Positions 39,701-52,319 of a stretch of DNA of 64,000 nt are shown here, piece by piece. The translations under genes were made by a program, and so were the position numbers. The first letter of the stretch is position 1, and each line of letters begins with the position of its first letter. Below the pieces are notes generated by a model. That model saw nothing but the letters and a program-made list of their open reading frames with translations. It did no database searches and was not told the origin of the DNA. The stretch is from contig VYZB01000016.1 in assembly GCA_013397455.1 (NCBI GenBank), positions 186,001 to 250,000 of the forward strand, given 5' to 3'. Source of the stretch: Crotophaga sulcirostris (lineage: Eukaryota; Chordata; Aves; Cuculiformes; Crotophagidae).

Positions 39701-40498
39701 TTCTCTGTGTCTGGGGTAGCCATGTCATTAGCATTTGGCAATGGTTAAAGTCAGAACTTCTAACTCCCAGGTAACAAAGTACTAAAATTGGAAAGTACGT
39801 GTAACCACTAAAATCTGAGAAATGTGGAATAATCTGGGGATCCATACCTTTGCAGTTCACAGGTGAAAGTGGTGATGTAGTATGCTGTTAATTTAATAGT
39901 TTTATGAAAAGCCTTAGTAGAGTTTCCTTTTTCTTATATATCCATTCTTGCTTCCTTTCCAAGTATTTTTTCATGCAATTAGGCATGTATCTAAGGTGAG
40001 TAGACTGAATACTTCTGAAGCAAATCAAATTTCAGCTTTAATATTAACAAAACATAGCAAGTGCCAGCAGTCCATTCTCTCTGGCAACAGAATTCGCAGT
40101 TATACCTCATTTAGTAAGGACGGTTAATGTGCAGCAAGGCTGGAAAGAAAAAATAACTATTCTGTTTTGCCTGGTTTGATTATGAATAGCCTTATCAAGC
40201 TCTAGTTTTCCAGAGGCCTCTTGTCACAAGATGTGGTAGCAGATATGAGAACTTACTGATTGCTGTAGTCTGTGAGGCCTGAGGGCAGCACTCTCACAAC
40301 ATTTGCTCCCACGCCTGCCTGTGGTGATTTTGGTCTTAAAGATACTGGTCAGACCTAGTAATATCTCGCCAATTATTTAATCTCATATGTGGTGTATGGG
40401 AGATGATATTTAGAGAGAGGTGTGAGCCTGGTCTCATGTTGCTGTGAAAGGCAGTGGAGGAGACACGTAGGTAGATCAGAGAAGGAATATCTCTAAAT

Positions 40499-40652
40499 AC
40501 TTAGGCAAACTGGACGTAGTAAGTCCATGGGCACTGGTGGGATGCACCCATGAATACCAATACCATTTTGAGGCCACTCTCAACTATCTTCGAATGATTG
40601 TGACAATTGGAGTGTGTGCTCGAGGCCTGGCACAATGCTGGGAAGAGTGGCC
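40499..40652 (+). repeat. CR1 LINE ORF2 fragment, plus strand
   Basis: The plus strand 'aaactggacgtagtaagtcc' and 'gggatgcacccatgaatacc', followed by 'gaggccactctcaactatct' and 'gctcgaggcctggcacaatg', match the CR1 ORF2 stretch just before the reverse transcriptase core. The frame at 40537-40728 is no longer intact relative to CR1. It is only about 150 bp and is followed at once by a CR1 in the opposite orientation. Confidence 0.7.
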
Positions 40653-40656
40653 GATA

Positions 40657-41168
40657 TCACACAGTATCACAGTATTACAAGGTTGGAAAGGACCTCTGAG
40701 ATCATCGAGTCCAATAACCCAACATTAACACCAACCCATCATGTAAACCATGGCACTGAGTGCCTCATCCAATCTCCTCTTAAACACCTGCAGGGATGGC
40801 GACTCCACCACCTCCCTGGGCAGCGCATTCCAATGGCTAATTACCCTTTCAGTGAAGAACTTTTTCCTAATATCAAACCTAAACTTTCCCTTATGAAGCT
40901 TGAGTCCATGTCCTCTAGTTCTGTCACTGGTCACCTGAGAGAAGAGACCAACCCCTGCCTGACTACAACCTCCTTTTAGGTAGTTGTAGAGAGCAATAAG
41001 GTCACCTCTGAGCCTCCTCTTCTCCAGGCTAAACAGCCCCAGCTCCCTCAGTCGCTCCTCATAGGGTTGGTGCTCCAAACCCTTCACCATCTTTGTTGCT
41101 CTCCTCCGGACACATTCCAGTGTCTTGACATCTTTCTCAAACTGAGGGGCCCAGAACTACACACAGTA
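40657..41168 (-). repeat. CR1 LINE 3' portion, minus strand
   Basis: Starts on the plus strand at 'atcacacagtatcacagtat' and runs about 510 bp to 'cccagaactacacacagta'. On the minus strand the ORF at 40725-41090 reads the usual conceptual CR1 3' text ([62 protein letters not shown]). It is the cleanest CR1 of the window and matches the copy at 22031-22236, suggesting a comparatively recent subfamily. Confidence 0.95.
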
Positions 41169-43163
41169 TGTCTGAGGGCTCCTAGAAGCCTATGGGATAG
41201 CTTTGGAATGTAACTGCAAATGGTAAAAGGCTAATGAGAAATTTTGGAACAGAAGTTGAAGTGTAGTTGAACATCACAGGTTGGTTTGTTCCTGAAGTAA
41301 TGTGCTAAAAAAACACTTTAGGATGGCAAAATGAGATTCTAATCCTGGTTTTTGTCCTTCAACCTGGAAAATGAACCTAGACTCAAAACAGAGAGGTTTT
41401 TCATTGATCATGTTAAGGTCTGCCTGAATTTGAGAGAAAATCAAATAAGCCTGCTTTTTGTTAATCTATGAACTTTGAGTGCATTGGTGTTTCTGTAATC
41501 TTCTCTCAGAAAAAGTGATTTTGAGGTGTGTGTATGTGTATATATTATATTAATTGGATTGCTTGCTGGTATTTTGGAATTGATAGGTAATAAAGAGCAA
41601 TGTTTAACATAATACATAATTAAAGTACTGAGATGCCTGCTGATATAAGCTTGCTTGTCATGGTGTTTGAGGTGATATAAAATTACTATTGCATTCATGG
41701 TTTTTTTCCCCTCCCCCAAGCCTTGATTTAATACATATGGGTAAGTAGGTAAGTTTCTTAAGGCATGTAAAAGAGTGATGATATTTTTCATTTTTTTTTT
41801 ATTTGTATAAGAGTTTGTGTCGTAAGGATTATCTGCCTCTTGTGTTCTTCCATTGGTTAGAGAAACCTTTCAATTTGAAGGATGAAGTGAGGCAAATTCA
41901 ATGACTTCGATTTCTTTGAAGACATGCTACTGGAGATATTGTCTATGGCAGCCAAAAATAATGCAGTTTGACATAGAGCTGATTTAGGTGCCTGTTACTT
42001 TATCAGCTCTGATGAAATCCATACTGAGTGGAATCTACAGGAAGAACACAGAGCTTTATCTATTTACTTTCCAAGAAATGTTGTTGTTTGTTAGTGCATT
42101 TAACAGCAATAATGCAAACTTTCTACAGTACAATTTTTATCTTGGACCACCACCCCCCCTCACCTCATGAATACAGCAATAATATTTTGGAGCAGGGTTT
42201 TTTTGTTCTAGTACGGAGAAGTGTTGTGACACTTATTGAGGCCCATACCTTGTAGTGCCTGCTTGCTTTCCAGCTGGGAGTCACTGAAAATAAAGATTAC
42301 TTTCTCCTCCATCAGCTCACACACAAGCTAATTTTACAGCCTTGTCAAATGGCAGCAGAAATTACTAGTTATCACTGCTTTATCAGGCTCAGTTGACAGG
42401 GATAGATTGGAACAGAAACATGGTGTGACTGAAGCTTGTTGCTGTAAATTGAATACTTTGACATGGTAAGACAATTACTATGTAAATCTTCACTGGAAAA
42501 TGTTTTGTTCTGGTAGCTTTGTAGAGGGCTTGTCAGTAGCTGGGAGCCCAGTGGGAGCTGTAGTTCCTTTAAAAGAGCGAAAAGGTCAGATCTGAAAAAG
42601 CAGCTCAGCGAAGAGAGCATGTGCTGACAAAACCAATGGAAAAAAAAAAAAGGTTGAAAATACCTTTCTGGTTTGCTCTAACTTTCTCTGGAACTTCCTG
42701 TAAGAGAACGAAATTGGAGGAGGGCTACTTTTATGATCCAGTAACTGCTGTAGTAAGCTGCTACCTTGCTTCCTAAATGCAGCAAAGGGATGTCTGCTAG
42801 ACATTTAACTTGTGCTGCGCTATTATCGATCAGAAAGGGCAGTGTGCAAGGTTGTTGATGTGTCTAGAAGGCACAAAGCCTGGTAACTGGCCAAGGCATT
42901 GCTATTGTCATCCCTTGATGTGCATAAAATATTGTTGTTGTTATATCCACAGGGTCAAAAAAATTGCTGCTTTTTTGAATCGGCTTTTACTGTGAAGTGG
43001 CTGAAATAGTGCCAGCACTGCTCTCCTTTCTCATCATTTTAGAAGTTCATTTTCTTTCATTTGGTTTTCTACAGAGGGAGTAGATTTCTGTGTTTCTGTT
43101 AACAGAGAAGCTGTAAAGATGGAGAATTATGCAGTTCTGCATCTTTTCTTAAACTAGTATTAT

Positions 43164-43188
43164 NNNNNNNNNNNNNNNNNNNNNNNNN
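43164..43188. other. Assembly gap (25 N)
   Basis: Twenty-five consecutive N. It lies about 50-70 bp before an unclassified repeat-like segment, so the true length of missing sequence may be greater than 25 bases. Confidence 0.98.
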
Positions 43189-43239
43189 TTAGGACTTTTT
43201 TTATACTTGTAAACTCATCAGGGAATTAAACAGAATTAT

Positions 43240-44240
43240 CCCTATACTTTGAAGTGAAAGGATTTTATTTCTTTATTTCTGCCCACTATAGAAGTCTAGC
43301 CAACAAAATAAAATAGTAATAGTCCCAGGACTCCCAATAGTGAGTAACAAGGAAGTGTAATTGTAGCTCTTTGTTACTACCCAGTCCCAACCAACCTGCT
43401 CAGCAGGATGGAGTGGGGAATGGTAGGTTTCTTTTAACGTCTGCACCTTAGCCAGAAGTGATGACAAATCACTCCAGGGGTACACTCAAGATTCCAATAT
43501 TAACTTTGAATGCAGCCAAATTTAAAACTCTCTACTTTGAACTCAGTCAAAGCAACAACTCAAATTCTAATCTGGACTTTGAACACAGTCAAAGTAGCAA
43601 ACAGTTTACAACAAGAACCTGGATATAATGAAATCTACACGAAAATGCCAAGGGAAAAAAAAAAGGAGAGGTAGAATAAGGAGAGAATAAGGCAGAGAGA
43701 AAGAAGAGAAAGCAACAGGGAAAAGAGAAATGTAACATAATCACCACCATAATGAAATCCAGTGCAGGTTACCTCTAGAAACATCCGCAGGACAGAGGAT
43801 GTGCCCATGAGTTTCTTGGCACAGATTATTTGTAGAGGAACTCTGTGCCCTAGTAGCGTACGAGGAGTGGTCTTGCTCCACGTGATCCATTTCTCTGCAT
43901 GGAAAGTTCTAAAACTGGGACATGCACAGAATTTCCTTCAGGAAAATTCTTCATCTGGGGCTGAGAGCTCCAGGGTCACTGGCAGTTCAACAGACCCTTG
44001 CCAGAATTACCACCATCTGAACCCTCTGGGCACACAGGTGCTGTCAGGAGTGCTCCTGCCTCTTCAGAGTGTGCAAATCCCTGTGCCCCAGCAACCCACA
44101 ACAGGTCATTATATACCAGTAGCCCAACCGTGGGGGTGTGGGGGAAGCACCTGCTCCCTCACCTGCCCCTCTCTGCTGCTACCAAACTGCAGAGAGCCCC
44201 AGCACACACAGCCTTGCACCCAGATGATGTTTAAGACATG
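43240..44240. repeat. Unclassified GC-richer segment, possible LTR or other repeat
   Basis: About 1 kb directly beside the assembly gap differs from its surroundings: it is richer in C and G, has a long A/G tract (about 43650-43735) and, read on the minus strand, contains a TATA-like 'ggtatataatgac' near 44115, a C/T-rich middle and AATAAA signals near 43270. These are LTR-like features, but the spacing from TATA to poly(A) signal (about 850 bp) is too long for a normal LTR. It also holds the longest open frame of the window (43762-44340, 192 codons, plus strand), with no domain I recognise. Repeat origin is inferred. Confidence 0.35.
43503..43595. repeat. Three spaced copies of a near-palindromic ACTTTGA..TCAAAG motif
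   Basis: Copies at 43503-43521 (diverged), 43534-43552 ('actttgaactcagtcaaag') and 43576-43595 ('actttgaacacagtcaaagt'). Each arm pairs with the other as an inverted repeat of 6-7 bases around a short centre; the starts are 31 and 42 bases apart. Spaced copies of a palindromic site look like transcription-factor sites in an enhancer or LTR U3, but no factor is claimed. Confidence 0.7.
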
Positions 44241-46840
44241 CGGGCAACAGTTGATCTTTACGCTCTGTTTCACTACTACTTTTTTTATGAGTGGTCCTCT
44301 TTTCAAGTTTCCTGCAAATAGCTTCCAGGGGTTTCTGTGACAATTTTTGTTTCTTCTTAGGGTAAGTTCGTATTTCTAGATTAGAAGAATGTCTTACTTT
44401 TCTTTTAACCTTCTAAAAGTCTCCCTGCAACTTTCAAACAAACTCTGAAAGTATTTTTTTCGAAAACTTGAGTTTAATTCTTGTTTCAACCCACCAGAAT
44501 ACTGTATCTCAAAGGAATAACCATATCAGTATTAAGTGTTTTAAAGCAAGTTAAAGAGTGTGACTGTGTATCATTTTTTATGAATAAGCCTTGAATTCCG
44601 GAGGCAAATGCCCAGCTACAATAACAAACTGTAGAAAAAACATGCTAAATACAAAGCTGGTAGAAAGTTCCACTTTGACACTTATGTATATTTAACATTT
44701 ATCACTATATAAATTATTTACAAACAAATTCTACCTTACCTTTTTGTAAAGATACTTGATTTCATAGTAGGCATTTTCTGATGACTCTATGGTAGGTGCG
44801 TATAGTGATTAGTATTGTGCAGCTTTCCGAGTTTAGTTTTTCAAAACAGTAATAAGCTACCTATTTGAATCACATATATGATTAGTTCTTAGTAACGTAT
44901 CTGATAATGATAGAGAGAGAGGAAGAAGTTTCTCTGGCCAGAGATAGTGAAGAGGTATTTTCTGCTTTGAAAATTAATTTATAAACAGCTTATGCCGTGG
45001 TAGAGAGGACCTCTGTTTATAAAAACCTCATCTGAATGTCTCTAAGGGACAAATTTAATGATGTAGTAGTATTCTTTGATAAGAAATATTAGATAATAAG
45101 TTCTGAAATATCATAGAAAGAAAGACAAGATTGATCAAGGATAGCAATATTTGAAAGCATAATTCAAAGTTCATAACTTTTGATTCATGATAATGGTCTT
45201 AAATGTCATTATGTCTCATTCATCAGCAAATTTATCATTTGGTGGCAATTTTTTCATATATCCACATACAACTGTTTGTTTCTAAGAAATATTTTTCTGG
45301 CAAAGCCCAAATTGCTAATGTTATTTCATAATTCTGAGGATTTGTGTGGGAGAAATGCATAATGTCCCTTGCACATTCTACTCTTCTAAACTCCCTTTAT
45401 TCTAAATGCTAATGTAATAACTTCAATAAGAAAATATGATGTGAGTTCCTTACCTAGCAGGGTGACGGTTGCTTGTCACGGTTATTTTCTTCTTAGGTAT
45501 TTCTACCAAGGTATTTGTATATTGTATTCAGTCTTAGCATAGAAATTGTTCTGAGATTTAAGAGTTTAGAGTTTATTAAATAAGTTTGCAAAAATCTTTT
45601 ATCGTTTATGCTAAGAAACTATCATTCTTGTAACCTTAGCTATCAAACCTATGGTTCAGCGTTGTTCCATCAATGTGTGCTGCACTTATCTGATGTTGTT
45701 TCTTCACCCCTTACCCCCCTCCCAACTTGTTGATGCAGGAATTTGAACACTGTGCTTCTGAAATAAATTATCTCGCTTTCCAAGGTCTCCAAATAGCCAC
45801 TTACTCATTTTGAATAGTAAAACCAAAAGACTAGTTATTATTTGATTGAACTCTATCTGAAAAATTCTGCATTTTTAAGTGTCTAGGGCAACAAATGCAT
45901 AGTTGAAAAATAAAAAATACACACTTCCTCCACCTGGAGAACACAATGAGCTTCCACTTCCCAATTTACCTGTATAATAGTATCAGAATGCAGTACGATT
46001 ATACTGCAGAAGCCAATTATTTTGGTTTAATAGCTAACTTTGTTAAGCTAGATTTTTCTCTTGTTCTGTGTGATCTTTTCTCTCTTAAGTGCAAGCAGTT
46101 ACTGGTGGGGGGAGGGAGTGCTTAGGGAGGGAGGAGTTATCCTTAGGAGTAACTTGTGTATTAGTTGTATCTTTAGACTTATTAGGAGGAAAGAGAGTAG
46201 GCATATCAGTAGTGTACATGTTTGATACAAATAATCCTACAATTACTTAAAGATCAAAATATTGTTGGGACTAGGAGTAAAATGGATTCCCTGCCAGCAA
46301 GGAGGTACTCAGAAGAGATTATGTGACATTAACTTGAGATGATTAATAGTATAGGGAGAAGAGTCCTCATCACTAAAAGCCACTGCCTTTTAAAGCTTTT
46401 AAGAGGAGAGTTGGCATGTTACGTGTGTATGATGATACTGCATGGTTTAAGAACAAGAGAGACAACATTTTATATATTGCTAGATTCCAGTCCTGGCTGT
46501 GAAATGGACAGGCTGCTTTAATTCGCCACCCTAGTCTAGCGCTCTGTAAAGCTAGGAGTAATCCCACCTCTCCCCTCTGGAGAAGACTGGAGACCTTGGC
46601 CTATTCGGTTAGGATGTGCCACAGAATGTGCAGGTGCAATTTTCATTGCACCAGGTGCTGGGAATGCTGATCTCTATGCATATACCTAGAGATACAAGCA
46701 TGTATGTGAGCTAAGCTGACTGATCAGTGTGTCTCAGAATACTTTGGCGAAGACAACATCAAACATTGAGCTCTGTAAATGGTCACTTACCAACCACTGA
46801 CTGCATTAGTTGTGTAATTGAACAAGGGGAGTTGAGGAAG

Positions 46841-46905
46841 AGGTACAATTGGATGTGATGATTTTAAACGTCTTTTCCAACCTAAATGATTCTGTGTTGT
46901 AGCAA
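46841..46905 (+). repeat. Short CR1 3' tail remnant
   Basis: 'acaattggatgtgatgattt' followed by 'cttttccaacctaaatgatt' and 'ctgtg' parallels the last 60 bp of CR1 ('ggttggact ... gatttt ... ccaacc ... attctatg'). Upstream sequence is not clearly CR1, so it is either a very short insertion or heavily decayed. Confidence 0.55.
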
Positions 46906-49900
46906 TTTAACTTACAGGGAACTGTACCTCAAGTACAGCTTGATATGTTTCTGAGCAAAGTGAATGAATGCCACCTCAAACATTAAACATTAAAAATTTT
47001 ATTGAGCTGTTTGGTTATCTGAGGAAACACAAGTATGGATGAAAGTGAGGAAAAATATAATGAAAACAGTGGAAGACTAGTCATATAATATGCTCTTAGC
47101 ATCCTTAAATATTTATCCTCTTATCAGTATCGGCGTGATGTTGAGTATGAATATGTAGCCAGGACTGTTTATTGAGAACACTTTCATGGAATTTATATGA
47201 TCAAAGCTGAAGTGAAAAATCAGTTTGGTGTACGAATTCCAGGTAGACAGATTTAGTTTTCCACTCTCAATCCAATAGGAAAAATTATCACATTTCATGG
47301 AAGATTTTTCTTCTGAGACTTAGCGTATGTTTATACTAACATACATTTCATTCAAACAAACCATTTTACAAGTTATGCTGAACCAAGTTATCTGAGTCAA
47401 ATGTCCTGTCTTCATATTCATTTATCATTCAGAACAATCTTGTTACTGCCAAATTCTCATGAGTTATTCTAAGAGTTAATCCAGATGAAAATACCACTAT
47501 GGCAAAAACTGGTCCTGATGGAAACAAACTAAAAATAGCAAATAATACTTTTGTGTTAAAAATTATTTGAAAGACCTAGTAGTTGTACCCTTTTTTCAAT
47601 TTCCCACTGATTTTTTTGTGTATGTGTGTGCTTTTTTGTTTGTTTGCTTGGTTTTTTTTAATTCCTTAATCAGAATATGATGTGATACTAGAAGCTCTGC
47701 CATAATACGTTTGCCTTTATCAGTTCCACTGGGATTTGATAATGAAAAGGGTATCTTATAGTAATGTTGATTGACATCAACTATGTTACAATCTTTTTTA
47801 TATTCAGTTAGGTCTTCGAGCATACCTTTTTTTGACTGAAACTGACTGAACTGCCTATCTGTCTGTCTTAAACCTAGTAACCTTTTTTGAGTATTGATTT
47901 TAGGATTTATTTCCAGGCCCTTGTGGGTTTTCCAGTATTCTAAACTTTAATGAATGTGTTCTTTGGATACTTCTTTCTGTCATTCCAACTGCCTGAATAA
48001 CACTCGTTGTCCCCACAGGCCTATGTTAATTTAAAGTGTGCAAGTAAGTAGCAGTGTTTTCAGATGGAACCTGACAATTGGAATTCATGTGTGGAAGTAC
48101 TGTCATTTTCTAAATCAATACAAGTTTGACAAAATTTTCCACTGGAATTGTGAGGCTTTGGAGAATGAAATTATTTTGCTCAGCAATATTTGAACTATTT
48201 CAGTAAGAAGTCAGTTCAGTTTCATTTAACATATATACCATAATTCAAAAATTTTTATGTAATGAATATTATGCTCATTTAAACACTGGTAAAATTGGTT
48301 GGTTATGGTAATCTTTTATACATAGCATTTTTTTCATTTCTGCAGTAAACTTTGCTTTATTGTTTTGTAATAATTTTTCTGGAAGATTGCATTCTTCAGG
48401 AAATATGGTATCCACTTGAATAATAATTTTTCATTTATTTGGGGAATCTAGAATCTCACTTTTAAAATATTCATTCCACAGAGTAGTAAATCAGCCAAAT
48501 AAATTTTAGAGAGTAGGCATGTTGAAATCAAGGTCAGTATTTTGCTTGAAATACTGTTGTGTTAGGATTATTTTGGTGAGAGCAGAAAGTGTGTAGTCTT
48601 GAAAGTATGACTTTTTAGTGGCTGAAAAATAAAATATTTATTAAGAGGTCTATTAGAACCTTGGAGCCAGGATAAATAATAAAGCAAGGTTAGTTTGAAA
48701 CTATGATCAAACTTTGTCAACACCTCTCCAAATGCACTGAACAGAATTCATTCATTATGAACTCATGTTGAAAGAACACTCCTACAAATCTCTGATGCTG
48801 ATGCAAAATTGTTGCAGTTAATGGTAAAAGTGTCTTTCTAGTAGCTTATATGATACCTTTGCTGATGCTTCTCGATTTTAAACGTCATTCTCATCAGTAA
48901 AAAACAGATGAGTGGTAACAGTAGATAAGATAAATCTATGTATGTCAAGATTCATGGATTTATAGCAGTTACTGTTGCATATAAAACCTGTTATCTTTTC
49001 TTCTTAATACATGAATCGTACATCTGCCTAGACTGGTTTATTTTATGTTGTAGGTACCATTAATAGATTTAAATATAGCAATAGTTTGTGACTGTGGACT
49101 TCACTCTGACCTAATGGCATAATAACTGATTCTTTGATCTAGGCAGAAAGATCTGATCATTATTTCAAAGACTAGCAATGACTTACAAGAACAATATCTG
49201 TGCTTCCGAGTAGTCTTCTTGCAGCTTCTTTGCAGTAGTCTTCTTTGTCATTGCTTCTAAAATGCAGACTATAAAGAACCACATGCTGCATGCATATGTG
49301 ATTATTTTCTTGGTAAACCAAGTAAATCTCAGCAGTGGATGTCTAACTGCATCATTATTACAGTTCATGGGTCTTTCCTGAGCATTACAACTGTGCATTA
49401 GATCTGTCCTGCAGCCCATCACTGCACAGTGCCAGCTGTGTTCTGCTGTAGATAATACTGAATAGAACTTCAAATAAAATTAATTTCTGTGTTACACCTT
49501 CTAAAAGAGTGATCTTCTGTTACAGTTAGTCTCATATCAGAGAGCAAGAGGCTAAAAATGAACAGAATTTACCTTACTGAAAAAGACGGGTAGACCACTG
49601 AAATATAACAGACTATCTTAACAATAAAAGATGATGAAATTTAAAGTTTCATTTCTGTGAATTTGGGACTCTCTCCACCTCTTTTTTCTTTTTTGGAAAA
49701 GTAGGAAAATGGCATTTTGATTGTTTGTGACTCTTACTAGAAATCAGTTTGCATGCAGCCAGGTACCTTTGCAGTGACTATCAAAATAAAGTAAATATAA
49801 ATGAGGATTAAAAGTCAAAGTGGAACGATGGAGACGAGTTAAGAAAATGTAAGATGTCCTCAAAGCATGGTTTCTTTTAGGGTTAATAGAAAAATCTATT

Positions 49901-52152
49901 CTGTAAGAATGAAACAGTTTTAAACTAAGTCCACTGATGTTGCTTATCCTTCTCGTCACATAGAATATGCAATTACTCCAAAATCATTGATGAAAATATC
50001 CAAATCTGATTACCTTTCCCATTGGTATACCTATAAGATTGCAGTATTGACCATGCAAATATACAGATTTCAGTATAACCCCTTTCAAAAGGTGTATTGT
50101 TATACACGAGGTATGATATTTTTTTTTTAAAAAGCAACATTCCAATATATTTGGGTCTTTGGGGTATTTTTTTTCCTTTACCTTTTAGAAATAGTAATCT
50201 GACATGTGTGACATTCTTTTGCTTGTTGTGTGGTGGGCTTGGTTTTTGTTTATTGGCTTGGGTTTTATAGAGATGGAGAACTTATTATTTTTAAAATCAT
50301 ACGGAGAGTTAAAAATGTTAAAGGAAAAATCTTGCTTTTGAGAATAGCATAAAAATTAATTGCATGTATACTAGTTACATTTGTTCTAGTCCAAGAAGAA
50401 TCACTGCTGGCAAACAGCTGGTAACAGTAGGTGGTGGTTTTGATGGCTGGTTTTCTTAATTTGCCAGCTGAAACAGCTACATATTAGTATTGGACTTCCT
50501 TTGTTGTACTTCTTTCTACAGATAGGAAAAAGAGTTTTTACTTAATTCTCTTGCTGCAGTGGATTTTTTACCCTCCCAAAATGTTAGAATATATACTTCC
50601 ACTTTTCTGTCACTAGATAAGGACCACTGTTTACTCCAGAACTTTGTTCTTGTGAAGCAACTATCCTTTTCCCAGTGTGCATGTATGTTCTAACAGCAAA
50701 ATACTTAATAGACAGTTTCAAAAAGTATTGTTTTTGCAAATCGTTTGTCATTAAAGTCATTGTCATCACCTTTTAGGAAAAGTCTGAATTACAAATTTAA
50801 ACTTAAATCTTATTTTTAGGAAGATATCCAAAAACTTTACTGTTTATTCACAACTACAGAATGGTTAATATTTTGCAAATACAAGTGTAGAAGCTATGAG
50901 TTTTGGTTACTTCTTTGGAAAGCTGCAGTGGTAGCTGTTCAAATAAATTGGTAAATATTGATTTCTAGTGACATTTATAAAGTGGAAATGCAAACCAAGC
51001 TTCAAATATATGTAAATCAACATTATAACCTACAGCAGTATTTTATATGCATAGTTATTCTTTCTGAAAAGCAGCAAAGAGATCTGTACTTTTTTATAAC
51101 TAGAAGTTGTTGAGTCTAAACATTTTCCTTTTTTGTTGCTTTTGTTTGTTTATCACAAAGCTGATATGTTTCTGCTTGTAGGGGTACCTTTATCAGGGTG
51201 TGAACTTCTCTTGGGGAATAAGAAACCATTCAGTTACTTTGTCCACAGAGCTGAAAATGCCATGCCTTTTTAACAACAGATAAATGTGTCCCTTTTCCCA
51301 CTTTTTCAATAAAACATGAAAGATGAGATCCTATCGGTTTCAGTAACATAAACATTATTCATTGAATGTTCTCGGCTATTGGGAGAGACTAAATTGCAAG
51401 GCCATTATTTGTTTTAAAGAATGTGGTTTTGCTCAAGCAAGTCAATATTGAAAATGGTAAGATTAAGCACTGTCATTACATAGGTGCTGTTCAATTAAGA
51501 TGCCAAAGGTCCAGTGCTTTTATTTCAAAAATGAAAGATCGTTTGTATTTTCTTGCTTGTATCAGTCTGCATCTTCAGAACCAGATGTTGCTTTAGCTGT
51601 GTGTTTTATGGCAGCAATAATTTTGGATATCTAGATGTGAAGTTGGAGTTGTATTTGTGGATGATGGTGTTTTGCATAATGTGAGCAGATGCCATCCAGG
51701 ATAATATTGAATTGTTTTCTAGTTTGTCTCTTGGCATAGTAGACTGCCTTTACAAATTGTCTGCTATGGACAAGAAAAGGACCATTCCTGTTTTTCTTTT
51801 GCTTTATATTATGTTTCAGAATTCTTTCTGATGAGAATTCATTTTCTGGGAATAATGTTGTAGAATATATGTACTGTGTTGTTTTGTGGGAAAAAAATTC
51901 CGGTGAAGGAAAATAATCTAATTCCATCTACTGTACCTAAATTTTGCCATTTTTCAGATTTATTTCAGATTTATTGTTTATTGTAAGCAATATAAGTATC
52001 CAAAATAAACTAGTTATTGTTACAGGAAAGTACTGGTTCATTACACTGTTGGATTTCATAACAGAAACCATGATGGTGTCCCAGATGGATGGCAATATTT
52101 GCCAACTCAGACTTTTCAGTATGCTTATACAATTATTCTCTTCTCTCTTCAG

Positions 52153-52319
52153 CTGTAAGCACAAGGTGTACTTGGAAAAGCTGCCAAATACTAGTATAAT
52201 TATCCCATTCCATAACGAAGGCTGGACTTCACTCTTGCGAACAATACACAGTATTATCAACCGCACTCCGGACAGCCTCATAGCAGAAATCATTCTTGTA
52301 GATGACTTCAGTGACAGAG
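52153..52319 (+). CDS. GALNTL6: GALNTL6 internal coding exon (start of GT-A catalytic domain)
   Basis: The 167 bp follow an acceptor with a long pyrimidine tract (ttctcttctctcttcag) and end before the consensus donor gtaaga. The first base completes Asn from the previous exon; 55 full codons follow, then one base of a split codon. The protein starts [14 protein letters not shown], continues [16 protein letters not shown] and ends [23 protein letters not shown] is the first beta strand of the GT-A nucleotide-binding fold and VDDFSDR is the conserved block closing the first half of the UDP-sugar site. The catalytic metal-binding DxH and the later domain parts belong to exons beyond this window. 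An open frame runs upstream to 51944 but lacks GALNT similarity and is intronic. I did not find the next expected exon before base 64000. Confidence 0.93.

Larger units (their letters stand above)
32076..52152 (+). other. GALNTL6: GALNTL6 intron of 20,077 bp
   Basis: Bounded by donor gtacgt and acceptor ttctctcttcag, phase 2. It holds most of the CR1 sequence of the window (32231-33785, 40499-41168, about 46841-46905), an assembly gap at 43164-43188 and an unclassified repeat-like segment at about 43240-44240. The stretches 33786-40498, 41169-43163, 44241-46840 and 46906-52152 show only AT-rich sequence and chance ORFs. Confidence 0.85.

Noticed and set aside
40614..41090. Two 121-codon ORFs on opposite strands
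   Set aside because: Both are readings of the CR1 copy at 40657-41168; the minus frame is the usual conceptual CR1 3' text.
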